Assembly (NCBI GenBank): GCA_002205965.3
Contig: NADL03000457.1
Span: 248,001-312,000, forward strand
Reading direction: 5' to 3'
Source of the DNA: Kappaphycus alvarezii
Taxonomy: Eukaryota; Rhodophyta; Florideophyceae; Gigartinales; Solieriaceae
Length of the DNA: 64,000 nt
The translations under genes and the position numbers were made by a program. The notes under the pieces were generated by a model. It saw nothing but the letters and a program-made list of their open reading frames with translations. It did not search any database and was not told the DNA's origin. The stretch's first letter is position 1. Every line of letters begins with the position of its first letter. Positions 8,216 to 17,780 of the stretch are shown piece by piece.

Positions 8216-10641
8216 AAGAAGATTACAATTGCACGGAAAACAAGGATATATCGAATTCCATATCTGAAGATGTGAGCACGCCGGAAGAGGTCCTTCAAAA
8301 TTTGGAGGGTGAGGATCAAGAAAAGGACCAGCGCCAAATTGGAGAAATTCAAGAAAAAGTACAGCACCTTCCAGCCCCCGCCTCAATGATAATATCCGAC
8401 ATGTTAACATCTTCCGAAGTAATTGCATGGAGTGTATCAGATTTAAGACAAGCAAGTGTACCGGTCACTCACTCATTTGAACTTACCGATACTCAACCAA
8501 TTTACCACAGGCCTAGACGTCAACCGCCAAAATATGACCAATTTATCTCAGAGAATGTTACAAGTATGCTGGAAAATGATATCATTCGGCCAGTTTCATC
8601 CCCATGGTCATTTCCAGTTGTGGTCGCACCAAAGAAGGATGGAAAGCTGCGTTTTTGCGTCGATTACCGACAACTGAACCAGAGAATGATACCCGATCGA
8701 TTTCCGATTCCAAATATGGAGGAAATCCTCGAGGACTTGAAGGACGGGAGATACTTCACCTCAATTGATCTTTACACTGGTTATTGGCAGATTCCATTGG
8801 ATGAAAAATGCAAGGAAAAAACAACTTTTACCAGCAAAGCCGGTACATTCAGGTTCGAAGTGATGCCTTTTGGTCTCATGAATGCCCCAGCTACATTCCA
8901 AAGAATGATGAACGAGGTTTTGAAAGGACTTCCATTTGCAAGAGTTTATATCGATGATGTAGTGATATTCTCAAAAACCTTGGATCAGCACATATCGCAT
9001 GTCAAGACTGTGGTGGAGAAAATAGCTGCGTACAGCCTGAAAATTAAGTTAAGCAAATGCTTCTTTGCGAAAACGTCTATCCAATTACTCGGTCATATCG
9101 TCGATCAAGAGGGAATTAAAGTGGATCCAGAGAAAACGAAAAAAATCAAGTTGGCACCAAGGCCCGCTTCAAAGACGGAGGTTCGAAGCTTCTTAGGACT
9201 GGCCTCATATTACAGGAGATTTATCAAAGATTTCGCCAAGACTGCAGCACCGTTACATGCCAGCACAACAAAGAACGGAAAATTTTTATGGAACAAGGAA
9301 ATGCAAACCGCATTTGAAGAGCTTAAAGATAAGCTATGTGTCCCCCAGTGCTCATGTATCCAGATTTCAAGAGACCATTTGTTGTGGAGACAGATGCCTC
9401 AGAACGGTCTTTGGGTGCCGTTTTGTCCCAAAAAGATGAAAACGGAAGACTACACCCGGTTCAATTCGCAAGTCGCACTCTGAATGATGCGGAAAGAGAT
9501 ACTCAGTCTGCGAGAAAGAAGCGCTAGCTGTCGTCTTCGCACTGAAAAAGTTTCGTGTTACCTTTTATCACTCGAGAAATTTGTCTTGATAACTGATCAC
9601 CAGGCACTTAAGACAGCATTCCAAAAGAAAGATGTACATCACCGCTTGGCCCGATGGCTCGACATTTTCGCAGAATATCGGTTTGAAATTGTGTATAGGC
9701 CCGGACGCAATAATCAGCCTGCCGATTACCTATCCCGCTTGAGGGATCCACTGATTCCAAATGAAAAAGCTTCCGAGAACATCGTCGGAGTTGCCGAGGT
9801 GCAAGTGCCGAACAATAACGAGTACGAAGCTAATATTCACGGACTAATTAAATTCCTGGATGGACTAGAAATGAGAAAGGTTGATATTGAACACAGAAAT
9901 TGGGTACGCAGGAATCAAAAGGCTTTTACACTATGGAATGGGAAACTCTTCCGACACACGAAAGCCGGTCCTCGACTAGTGGCCCCTTTGAAAGAAAGAA
10001 TGAAGATCTTGAGGACTTTTCATGATGAGTTAGGGCATTGGGATCTCGAAACAACCAAGAAATTCGTTACTGAGAGATTCTGGTGGCCCAGTATCCATAA
10101 GGACGTCTATAATTTCGTGAAAAGCTGCGACAACTGTCAAAAATTCACGCCAATACGAAAGTATAAGACAACTCTAGGCTTTCCAGTTTCCGGTCTCTTT
10201 GAAACCTTCTCAATTGACTTTGCCGGCCCATTCAAGGAAACCTCTTCCGGAAACAAATATCTCCTTATAGGGGTGGAACATCTTACTGGATGGCCAATAG
10301 CAGTTGCAGTTGAGGAGGCCAATGCTGAAGTGGTCCTGAGATTCATCGAAAAAGAAATAATTGAACCGTTTGGTCTTCCAAAAAGGATCATCTCAGATAA
10401 CGCCTTTGTTTTACTGCAACTTCACTGCTTCGTTTCTTGGAAGAGAAGGATTCAGCTGAAGACAGTTCTCGCATACGCTCCTATGTCAAACGGTAAAGCG
10501 GAGAGGATGGTTGGAACCATCAAACGAGCAATATCGAAAACTATGTCGAGAATGAAATCCAGTGGGAAGATGCCTTACCAAAAGTGTTATACGGCTATCG
10601 TCGAAGAAGAGGAAGAAGTGGACGGTCACCGTTTGAGCTAA
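8212..10641 (+). pseudogene. pol: Ty3-1 reverse transcriptase, RNase H and integrase core
   Basis: The reverse transcriptase shows PKKDGKLRFCVDYRQLN, TSIDLYTGYWQIPL, MPFGLMNAPATFQ and the catalytic YIDDVVIF. RNase H follows (VETDAS; LITDHQALKTAF; PADYLSR). The integrase has the HHCC zinc region (HDELGHWD ... CDNCQK) and core motifs FSIDFAGPF, ISDNAF and AERMVGTIK. The segment is broken about twice. Together the domains copy the RNA to DNA and insert it. Confidence 0.9.
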
Positions 10642-11069
10642 TGTACGGAAGAGCTCCTAGAATGTTACAGAGAGATATGGAAACAAATATTATCGATGAA
10701 GAGAGTAGAGAGGTCGAACTACTGGCCACCGAAAGCTGGAGATCACACCGCGCGCTAACACAGACAAGAAATAAGGATGAAGAGCCTCCAGTCCAAACTT
10801 TCTCAGTCGGCTCTAAAGTACTTGTAGCACACGGAAAAGCAATGCAACAGGCTGTGAAGTGGCCGGCTTTCCAAACAAAGTACTCGAACCCTTGCATCGT
10901 CACGGAGGAAAGACACCCGCATTATAAGCTCTGTTCAAGCTCAGGGAAGAGATCAAGGAGGGCAATCCATGCACGTCGTCTGGTCCCTTACCATCAGAGG
11001 CCTGAAGAATTCCTTCTCACACAGGACTATGCGCAACCACGGGCATACTCATCTTTAACTATAGAATGA
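10584..11069 (+). CDS. Ty3-1 integrase C-terminal region
   Basis: This frame overlaps the preceding one and carries the end of the integrase core (SPFELMYGRAPRML) and the C-terminal module with VGSKVLVAHGKA, KYSNPCIV and RRAIHARRLVPYH, a GPY/F-like domain. No chromodomain is visible. Its last codons overlap the start of accessory ORF 1 by 4 bp. Confidence 0.8.
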   Translation: MLYGYRRRRGRSGRSPFELMYGRAPRMLQRDMETNIIDEESREVELLATESWRSHRALTQTRNKDEEPPVQTFSVGSKVLVAHGKAMQQAVKWPAFQTKYSNPCIVTEERHPHYKLCSSSGKRSRRAIHARRLVPYHQRPEEFLLTQDYAQPRAYSSLTIE

Positions 11070-11641
11070 TTCCTATGGGAGGAAAAAGGGCCTGGGAATG
11101 GATCATCTCGATTACGCGTGACTACTACGAACTCCACGTAATCATCCATTTCTACATTAATATATGCCTATGTTTTCGTACGTTGAACGGACCATTGCTA
11201 CCTGAAGAAGATTTCCGACTATTAATCAGAGTTCTATTCTCATTCCAAAACGGAAGGTTCACGGAAGCAGGTCCAGAGTTTGTGGAAGTCATATATCATT
11301 ACTCTATAGGAAGGTATGGAATGGTAGCTATCGGAGACTTGTCGCAAACATATCTGAACATTATCCGTCCAGTTTACGTATTTCTCAAGAACAACCAAGA
11401 TGTGCGACTGAGAGGTTACAGCTTGCCCCCTGATATGGAATATCGACTGGTCCCGTATCCTCTATGGGAACCTTACGTTGCTCCGCTCAGAAACACAACC
11501 TCAGCTGGAGACCAAGATCCTCCCGAGACCGTGATGATGATACGGCAGGACCATCAAGTGATCGAGGCGGATCATCGAAGAGGGCAAGGCGTCGGGAGCA
11601 GCGAGGAAGATCGCCAAGAAGATCGCCCAAACACCGCCTAG
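11066..11641 (+). CDS. Ty3-1 accessory ORF 1, unknown function, paralogue of ORF 2
   Basis: This 191-codon ORF overlaps the integrase end by 4 bp (ATGA-type overlap) and lies where env would sit in an envelope-bearing element. It has no signal peptide. Residues 15-105 form a helical domain with INICLCFRTLNGPLL, RVLFSFQNGRF, YSIGRYGMV and IIRPVYVFL. The tail is polar and Asp/Arg/Glu-rich. The same domain is repeated in the next ORF, so it arose by tandem duplication. I do not recognise the fold. The Ty3-2 copy has lost this whole region by deletion. Confidence 0.75.
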   Translation: MIPMGGKRAWEWIISITRDYYELHVIIHFYINICLCFRTLNGPLLPEEDFRLLIRVLFSFQNGRFTEAGPEFVEVIYHYSIGRYGMVAIGDLSQTYLNIIRPVYVFLKNNQDVRLRGYSLPPDMEYRLVPYPLWEPYVAPLRNTTSAGDQDPPETVMMIRQDHQVIEADHRRGQGVGSSEEDRQEDRPNTA

Positions 11642-11708
11642 TCTCCCAAGGGGAAACTATGCATCCTTAATTATTGGACGGCTACCAATTAGACGTTGGC
11701 TTCGCGAA

Positions 11709-12095
11709 ATGACAGAGGACCCTCGAGAAGCAGAAGTAATTTCCTTTTTTGCCATTAGTATTTGCATGTGCTTCCAGACCATTCACGGGGCGCACCTTAC
11801 TCGTGAGGACTCAGTCCTTATGTTGCGAGTTTTTTTCTCCTTCAGATACCCGTTTCTGGACCCGTTGCCAGAAAAGTTTGCATACTACGTTTACTACCTC
11901 ACATTTGGAAGGTTTGGAGAAGTGAAACGGGAGGAGCTCATTAGAGAACACTATGAAACCATACGCCGAATCTACGAAACTCTTGACCAAGGAGATGAGC
12001 CGGTATCGCACGGTACACACTCTCTCATCATATTGGAAATGAGCTACTACCATATCCTTACAGTGAACCCTATACTCTCCCTGATGAATGGATAG
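11709..12095 (+). CDS. Ty3-1 accessory ORF 2, unknown function, paralogue of ORF 1
   Basis: This 128-codon ORF matches accessory ORF 1 along its length: ISICMCFQTIHGAHL, RVFFSFRYPF, YLTFGRFGEV and TIRRIYETL align with ISICL-, FSFQ-, GRYG- and IIRPVY-type motifs of ORF 1. The similarity extends slightly upstream of its ATG (RRWLRE). The next downstream feature is the polypurine tract and 3' LTR. It may be a small regulatory or structural protein of the element; this is not shown by the sequence. Confidence 0.7.
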   Translation: MTEDPREAEVISFFAISICMCFQTIHGAHLTREDSVLMLRVFFSFRYPFLDPLPEKFAYYVYYLTFGRFGEVKREELIREHYETIRRIYETLDQGDEPVSHGTHSLIILEMSYYHILTVNPILSLMNG

Positions 12096-12160
12096 AACTC
12101 CCACAAGAACAACAAGAGCATTGAGAACGAGCCGGGACGTTCGTCTTGAGCGGGAGGGCG

Positions 12161-12885
12161 TGATGTGCACAAATTCGCACACGAAAAAATCTAGATGAGG
12201 ACCATAATTGTATACAGTATTGGAACTGGGAAGATATTTTTACAGTTTTTGAATTTGCAAGATATTTTTAATTTGGGTGAGTGTGGCAAATTCATCGGTT
12301 GATTTTTTATTTTAGGACACGCTGTCATAGTGGATGTCAGTACAGTTCTAGGTTGTGGGTGATACTACGAGTGACTCTGAAAGGTCTATATAATGGCCAC
12401 ATCAATTCCCACCCCTGGCCGATGGGTGGCTGGCATGGGTATGGCACCTAGATATTTACCTTGAGGAAATATCTTCTAATGGTCTCTCTGGTTCACACGA
12501 TTCCCGTGAATGCATTTTATGGTTATTAGTCTGTTTGTTTGAAGACTTTAGGATAGCCAAAAGTCTATATAAGCCGAGTAAACTGCTTCCTCTAGTGGAG
12601 GTCAAGCAAGTTGGCAGACAACTTCAGGTCAAGCTCCGAGTAGTAGGAAGTTGAGAGTCAACTTCAGACCCTAGAAAACTTTTTCCTAAGCTGGTCGCAG
12701 AGCATCAGTGGTAGACCCTGCCCCTTTTATACTTGCTTGTAGCCCTCTCAACTCTCTCCCATATACACTCCTTTTTATTTGTTCAACTATACCACGGTAG
12801 CACTTTTGTCGCTCGCAACACCTCCGTCTTGGGGTAGTTGGTTCTAAGTATCTCTTCTCCCGACGATTTACCCCTATCATTTGTA
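12161..12885 (+). repeat. Ty3-1 3' LTR
   Basis: This is nearly identical to 5399-6125 and preceded by the polypurine tract at about 12149-12160. It is followed by the target duplication ACACC and by resumed LINE coding sequence. Confidence 0.92.
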
Positions 12886-13939
12886 ACACCCACAGGTTAC
12901 CCTGGTAGCCCACGGGCCCAAGTTCGTTCCGCCTGTTTCCATCCCCCCGCCTACCAAAATCACCACGGAAGAGGTCCTTCGTGCAGTCCGCTCGTTCAAA
13001 CCTGGCTCCGCTCCCGGCGGCTCGGGCCTTCGCCCCTCCCACCTCGACGAGTTGCTACGCGCTCCGTCCTCCTCCTCCCGTGGAGGAATGCTGCATTCGC
13101 TTACCGAACTCGTCAATGTCCTAGCAGCCGGAAAAGCGCCACCCACTCTGGCTCCGTGGATTGCGGGAGCACCACTCACCCCGCTTGCTAAGGCAGACAT
13201 GACGCCCCGTCCCATCGCCGTAGGCGGGACACTGAGACGTTTGGTGAGTAGCTGCCTCATCTCACAATCCTCTACAAAGGCGGCGACCTACCTACAACCA
13301 ATCCAAGTTGGCATTGCGACGAGGGCCGGGGCCGACACTATTGTGCACGCCGTCCGACGAATGGTTAATACAGTTGGCAACTCATCAGAATTTGCGCTGC
13401 TTTCAGTAGATCTTAAGAACGCGTTTAACCTTTGCAGTCGATCTGCTTTTCTGGAAGCGGTTCAAACGCATTTTCCACAACTGCTGCGCTGGGTAATGTA
13501 CTGTTACAACGATCCAGCACATTTGTGGACGGGTTTTGACACACTACGTAGTGTGATCGGTGTCCAGCAAGGCGACCCGCTCAGCGGCTTGCTCTTCGAC
13601 ATGGTTCTCCATAGGCTAACCTTGAAGATACAAGACATGCTGACGTTGTCGAAGGTCGACAAAAAGGTCCAAGAGATATTCCTACAGCTGTGGTATCATG
13701 ATGACGGCTACATAGTGGCCAAAAATGCCTCTCTGCTGAAAGCTATCGCAATTCTGTCCTCTCCCGAGGCAACGCGCCTCGGTCTACACTTGGCACTTCC
13801 CAAGTGCAAAGTATGGTGGCCCACAGCTCCAAACGAGGTCGTCACAGCCGCGTACCCCCCGGAGATCCAACAAGTCTACAGCGAGGGAACTGCGGCCCTG
13901 AATGCGCCTATCGGCTCAAATGATTTCATGAGGCACTAA
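12886..13939 (+). CDS. LINE reverse transcriptase domain
   Basis: The LINE frame resumes here. Visible reverse transcriptase blocks are ITTEEVLRAVRSFKPGSAPG and GLRPSHLDE upstream, RPIAVGGTLRRL (motifs 1-2), LLSVDLKNAFNLCSR (block A, catalytic Asp), GVQQGDPLSGLLFD (block B), LWYHDDGYIV (block C with the two Asp) and GLHLALPKCKVWW (block D). These are characteristic of the R2-like LINE group. The frame ends at TAA 13937-13939, though the same frame continues for about 35 more codons with good thumb-like sequence, so the stop looks acquired. Confidence 0.92.
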
Positions 13940-14765
13940 TTCACCAACCATGTGCTCTCTCTGGAACCCTTTATGCAGGCCGTCACGGAACTTCAGGATA
14001 CACAGGTCTCCTTCCAGATTTTAAGAACCTGCTTAGGGGTAAGTTGGGCTATCTCCTTCGGGTCGTGCCGCCATCGTGCACCATCGAAGGAGCCACCTAT
14101 TTCGACCAGCTGATGGAACGGTCAATGAGGACTTTGGCAGGAGGCGTCCTCGACAGCACAGTCTTTCGGGAACTGCAACTCCCGCTCAAACAAATTGAGG
14201 ACAAAAAGCCCACATTAGGAATCGGTCTTACATCAGCCAAAGACATCGGTGCAGCCACCTTCCTCGCGTCTAGCTCACATACAAACAAGCTAGGTGAGCG
14301 ATGCCTGCCGTCTGCAGTCAGCGACTTGGCAACTTACGAGGAGGCCAAGACGGCATTCACTCAATGGAATTCATCTTGCCGCCCGGTCGACAGGCTCCCA
14401 TTCAGTCGTTTTTGCTCTAACCCTCCATCGCAAAAGACACTGAATGACGCAGTCCATGCTGCAATATATGAAGGGCTTCCGGTGGGTAGTTGTCGTACAC
14501 AGGCCTTCAGGGCCTCAATGAGTCTCCCAGGTGCCAAGGAATGGGTCCATTGCCCTCCCACAACAGGCTTGAAAACCGCAATAGGCACACGACATTTCTC
14601 GGTGTGGTTCAAATACTATTGCCACGCCCCGCTCTTTGCGCAAGGAACCCCTTGTCCAAGAGTCGGTTGCCCGGAAACAGTGGACGTCCACGGCGACCAC
14701 TTGATCCACAGCAGGTACCGAGCGCAACGGATCGTCCGCCACGATGACCAGGTCACCCTACTAAG
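13940..14765 (+). pseudogene. LINE thumb region and C-terminal zinc motif
   Basis: After the TAA the original frame encodes VLSLEPFMQAVTELQ and QILRTCLGV, then the reading moves by one base near 14042 to LGYLLRVVPPS and stays open. It shows MRTLAGGVLD, LGIGLTSAKDIG and, near the end, a cysteine/histidine motif: PCPRVGCPE, HGDHLIH and RIVRHD, the C-terminal CCHH zinc region found between reverse transcriptase and endonuclease in R2-like LINEs. It is cut at 14765 by a small repeat. Confidence 0.8.
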
Positions 14766-14833
14766 GTTGTCTGGAAAACCATGGGATAGGTCGGAAATAT
14801 CTTCCAACAGTAAAACACCCAAACGTTTTCCCC
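14766..14833 (-). repeat. SR1 repeat, 68-bp copy inserted in the LINE with 9-bp duplication
   Basis: CCTACTAAG occurs at 14757-14765 and again at 14834-14842, flanking a 68-bp insert. Without the insert and one duplicate the LINE frame runs on from DDQVTLL to SNDLSLG. The insert matches the first half of the SR1 repeats at 16263, 16826 and 19482. There is no strong terminal inverted repeat. A 9-bp duplication is typical of Mutator-like DNA transposons, so a non-autonomous element of that kind is possible. Confidence 0.8.
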
Positions 14834-15299
14834 CCTACTAAGTAACGACCTGAGCCTAGGCGCAAGGCATCCTGCCGTCGAGCCCCGGTCGCACGGGGAA
14901 CACAAAACAAGGCCGGACATCAGGGAAACGGGCGCCACTGGCGGCACCGATTACTTCGATGTGACCTTCGTGAACCCGCTGGCCCCTTCTCACCTCAGAA
15001 TGAGAACCTTCAACCCCCTTACCAGCTTGAACGCAGCCCACGCGGACAAGCTCCGAAAATATCAGGGATTCTTAGCCAGCTTACCTGGCAGGAACAGACT
15101 CGTGCCCGTTCCTATCTCCACACTCAGGGGGTGGCATCCCGAAGCGTTCCGCCACATCACGGAGGTAGCCCGAGCAGTCGCCAACCGAGCCCTGGACCAA
15201 TACTACAGGGTGAGGACAATTCTCCTCCAACGACACGCGGCGTTGATGGTCACTTCCAACGCAGCCTGCTTGTCAACCGGTCTACCAGCTACTTTCTAG
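14834..15299 (+). pseudogene. LINE restriction-like endonuclease and C-terminus
   Basis: The frame reads LGARHPAVEP, then TRPDIRETGATGGTDYFDVTF and HADKLRKYQ, matching the RPD ... DVT ... K/KY layout of the PD-(D/E)xK nuclease that nicks the target in R2-like LINEs. A C-terminal helical segment follows (FRHITEVARAVANRALDQYY) and the frame stops at 15297-15299. The 77-bp insertion upstream puts it in another phase from the preceding segment. Confidence 0.8.
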
Positions 15300-16262
15300 C
15301 TGGTACACACGCTCAAGCACTTGCAATATAGGTCCTGCCAATGGTTTGATTACAAATACAGAGGACTCCCAACCTTTCCATTACTCGCAGTAAACCAAAC
15401 CAATTTTCCCCCTTTAGGAGAAAAATTCAAATTTGGAGTCATTTTTGAGCTCAAAACACTCGACCATCGCTCTAGCCTGTAAGCGAACTGACATAGCCTG
15501 CTCCTTTGGAGTTAGTTACTGAAGCAATACATCTTCTTTCACTACCACTCCTCGTCCTTTTCCGTTAACATCAACAGTAGCATTTTAGTTGCCTGAAATA
15601 ACAGAGATGCAGTCGGGTCAGAATAGAGAACCAAAGTAAAGATCCACTTGATCAACTACATACATTTGGTGCCGAATCGAAGGTACTGATTACTCAAGGT
15701 AAGTATTTAAAACACACAGCTAAGGCTCCTGCGTTCCGCATGAATTACTTTTGTCTATGCTTCAAAAAAATATGAAGACTCACATATTGCGAGGTCTGCT
15801 CATATTCTGGAAAGATATCTTGTAGTTCTATCCACGCGCGACGCCTCATTTCGTATCATGAGAGACCCAAATATCTGTGCATTATTGCAAAATAAGTTAC
15901 ATTTACCCCACCACAGAAACATACATGAGCAACATGCATAGTATTGAATACCCTACTGTAGCAAAACACTAAAAAACTTCAATAGGGTGGCTAAACTCTT
16001 CGTATTCTGAGTCGCGGCATACTACAAATGCGGTAATAGTGGGCCAGATCGCATAACTAACCTGATCACAAAGCCGAGTCTTCACACCTCCAGTGAAACA
16101 TTAACTTCAGGTTTTGACAGCCACCGCGTATTCGTCGTCTACGATAGAATTCGTCTCAAACGGAGATCAAAGCGTGTTGAAAGCTAGCAGCACAGAACTT
16201 CATCCCAATTGCCATCGTTCTGGGAGGGCTTCACCATGCACAGGTGCTCCTTTGTTCCAAAT
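15300..16262. other. LINE 3' flank and non-coding DNA
   Basis: The first tens of bases may be LINE 3' untranslated sequence. The rest is AT-rich with no coding domain, no tRNA-like fold and no repeat related to the rest of the window that I could see. Confidence 0.5.
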
Positions 16263-16378
16263 GGGGAAAGTTTTGAGTGTTTTACTCTTGGAAGATATAT
16301 CCGGTCTATCCCATGCTTTTCAAGACAACCGCAATCAACTCAAAAAGGGTATATCGACACAGTAATGGGGAAGGAACT
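16263..16378 (+). repeat. SR1 repeat, long copy
   Basis: The copy starts GGGGAAAGTTTTGAGTG, continues TTGGAAGATATATCCGGTC and ends at GTAATGGGGAAGGAACT. It aligns over about 115 bp to the copies at 16826 and 19482. Confidence 0.75.
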
Positions 16379-16825
16379 CCAAATGTCCCTATTTTTTGTC
16401 TTTCCGCTGGAATGGAAACGGCGTGCAACTACTGTAGAAAAAAGAATATCCAAGGAAATGTACTGGTACGTAATTAAATGATGCTTAGAACATTTGGGAG
16501 GGGGCAAATAAATTGATTGGTTCAAACGCATGTTAATCTACATTTTTCACCAGAAGTGTGCACTACTCTTTAAGAGTATGAAAATGGGGAGAGCCGGAGC
16601 TCTAGTAGGGTCCCTAGTGAAGGCTGTAAGATATTGGACTGTAATGTTACAGTGAACCGGGAGCACGATTGTATGGAGGGAACTTCAAAACGCGCTTTAC
16701 TTCAACTATGGTAACACTGCAGGGGGAAAGTAAGTCAGAGTTCAGCCGGGACGAATAGAAGGAATGTGGATTGCTTTAATGTATGGAAGATATGGTTGGT
16801 TGTAGCCCGGAATATCCTAAAGGGG

Positions 16826-16939
16826 GGGAAGGTTTGGGTGTTTTACTCCTGGCAGATATATCCGATCTATCCCATGGTTTTCCAGTCAACCACAATCGAC
16901 TCAAAAAGTGTATACCGACACAGTAATCGGAAGGAACTA
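16826..16939 (+). repeat. SR1 repeat, long copy
   Basis: This copy shows GGGTGTTTTACTCCTGG, ATATATCCGATCTATCCCAT and CACAATCGACTCAAAAAGTG, ending CGGAAGGAACT. It is in the same orientation as the copy at 16263. Confidence 0.75.
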
Positions 16940-17134
16940 CTCCCCCTCAGGGTGAAAAGCGCTGTCGGAGAAAGGATATAGGTCTTGGCTTGGAGCTACC
17001 GTTGTCGTGTTGCGTTCTACTCGAAACCAGGTTTATTTCATCACAATTAGATTCTTAGTAACGAAAGAAGTGCAGCTCTTCTGCGTTGATAGATATCAAA
17101 TCTTAGACTGGAACTCATTTTTGATAAATTTCTA

Positions 17135-17345
17135 GCGGAAATATCCAGTTACATAGTCTTCCTTCGCAGCTTCCCCTCGTAGTTCCTCTCCGCAGCAGGA
17201 ACTTCGCACTTCGTTGCACGTGTTGCGTTTAGCCTCTAAGTGATGCAGGAGCAACAGGTTGCTACCCGCCGCATGCCTGTGTAACTGATCTTTGAATAAT
17301 CTTAGCACACTTTCGTGACTTAGAACTCGCAAAGATTCTCCTTCC
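17135..17345 (+). pseudogene. LINE C-terminal relic
   Basis: This piece is the complement of part of the minus-strand LINE relic at 27654-28235 at the DNA level, for example around CGTGTTGCGTTTAGCCTC. The plus strand gives a degenerate version of the zinc/endonuclease boundary (VARVAFSL, then VMQ). It contains stops and has no coding capacity. Confidence 0.6.
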
Positions 17346-17780
17346 GTCAAGAGGCCCCATGATGGTTGTGATAAATAAATTTATCTATCATAACTGAGAA
17401 CAAATGTACTTTATTCATCTTTTTGTCAAGAAAAAACACTGTTGTTGTCACACGGCGCTAGGCTTCCAGTTAATGGCTGTGCGACCGGTAAAAGGAGCAG
17501 AAATCCTTCCACTTCCAGTAAAATTTATCGGGTGTGATAAGGTATAAAAGATCCTAATGATGCAGTTGTAGGCTCTTTAATATCACACCCGCCAAATTCA
17601 CTTTTTAGACTACGAACAGCGAATCCTATAAAAAGTGATCTGAGCTGTTCTTCTGTTAATATATTACAATCCAAACCATTCTCAACCTTCCCATATCGTC
17701 TCTTCTTCTGAAACCATAATTCCAAAACTACCTAAACGAGAACATAAAGCAAAATCTGCTCCTCAATTCCGTCATTCCAA
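17346..17780. other. upstream region of the zinc-finger gene
   Basis: AT-rich sequence without repeats. It presumably contains the promoter of the gene that begins at 17781, but no clear TATA box can be assigned. Confidence 0.4.

Larger units (their letters stand above)
5399..12885 (+). mobile_element. Ty3/gypsy element Ty3-1, whole length, young
   Basis: Two nearly identical LTRs of about 726 bp flank gag, protease, reverse transcriptase, RNase H, integrase and two extra ORFs. The flanking target duplication is ACACC (5394-5398, 12886-12890). By eye the LTRs differ at about five positions, which indicates a recent insertion. The pol order with integrase last makes it Ty3/gypsy. The internal reading is spread over several overlapping frames with about four breaks, some of which could be frame changes natural to the family. 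A polypurine tract (GAGCGGGAGGGCG) precedes the 3' LTR. Confidence 0.92.
3942..15340 (+). mobile_element. R2-like LINE (restriction-like endonuclease class), interrupted by Ty3-1 and a small repeat
   Basis: One plus-strand non-LTR retrotransposon can be followed from a hairpin-rich leader through an N-terminal zinc-finger region, reverse transcriptase, C-terminal zinc motif and a PD-(D/E)xK-like endonuclease. The Ty3 insertion at 5399-12885 splits it, and the LINE frame resumes without loss at the 5-bp target duplication (ACACC at 5394-5398 and 12886-12890). A 68-bp repeat at 14766-14833 splits it again with a 9-bp duplication. The LINE also has its own lesions: an in-frame TGA at 4903-4905, an in-frame TAA at 13937-13939 and a frame change near 14042. 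Both outer ends are approximate; no poly(A) tail was recognised. Confidence 0.85.

Noticed and set aside
11066-12095. Accessory ORFs as an envelope gene
   Set aside because: No signal peptide, no membrane anchor and no furin-like site; the two ORFs are short paralogues.
12877-13260. Minus-strand ORF over the LINE reverse transcriptase start
   Set aside because: Antisense shadow; the plus strand carries clear reverse transcriptase motifs.
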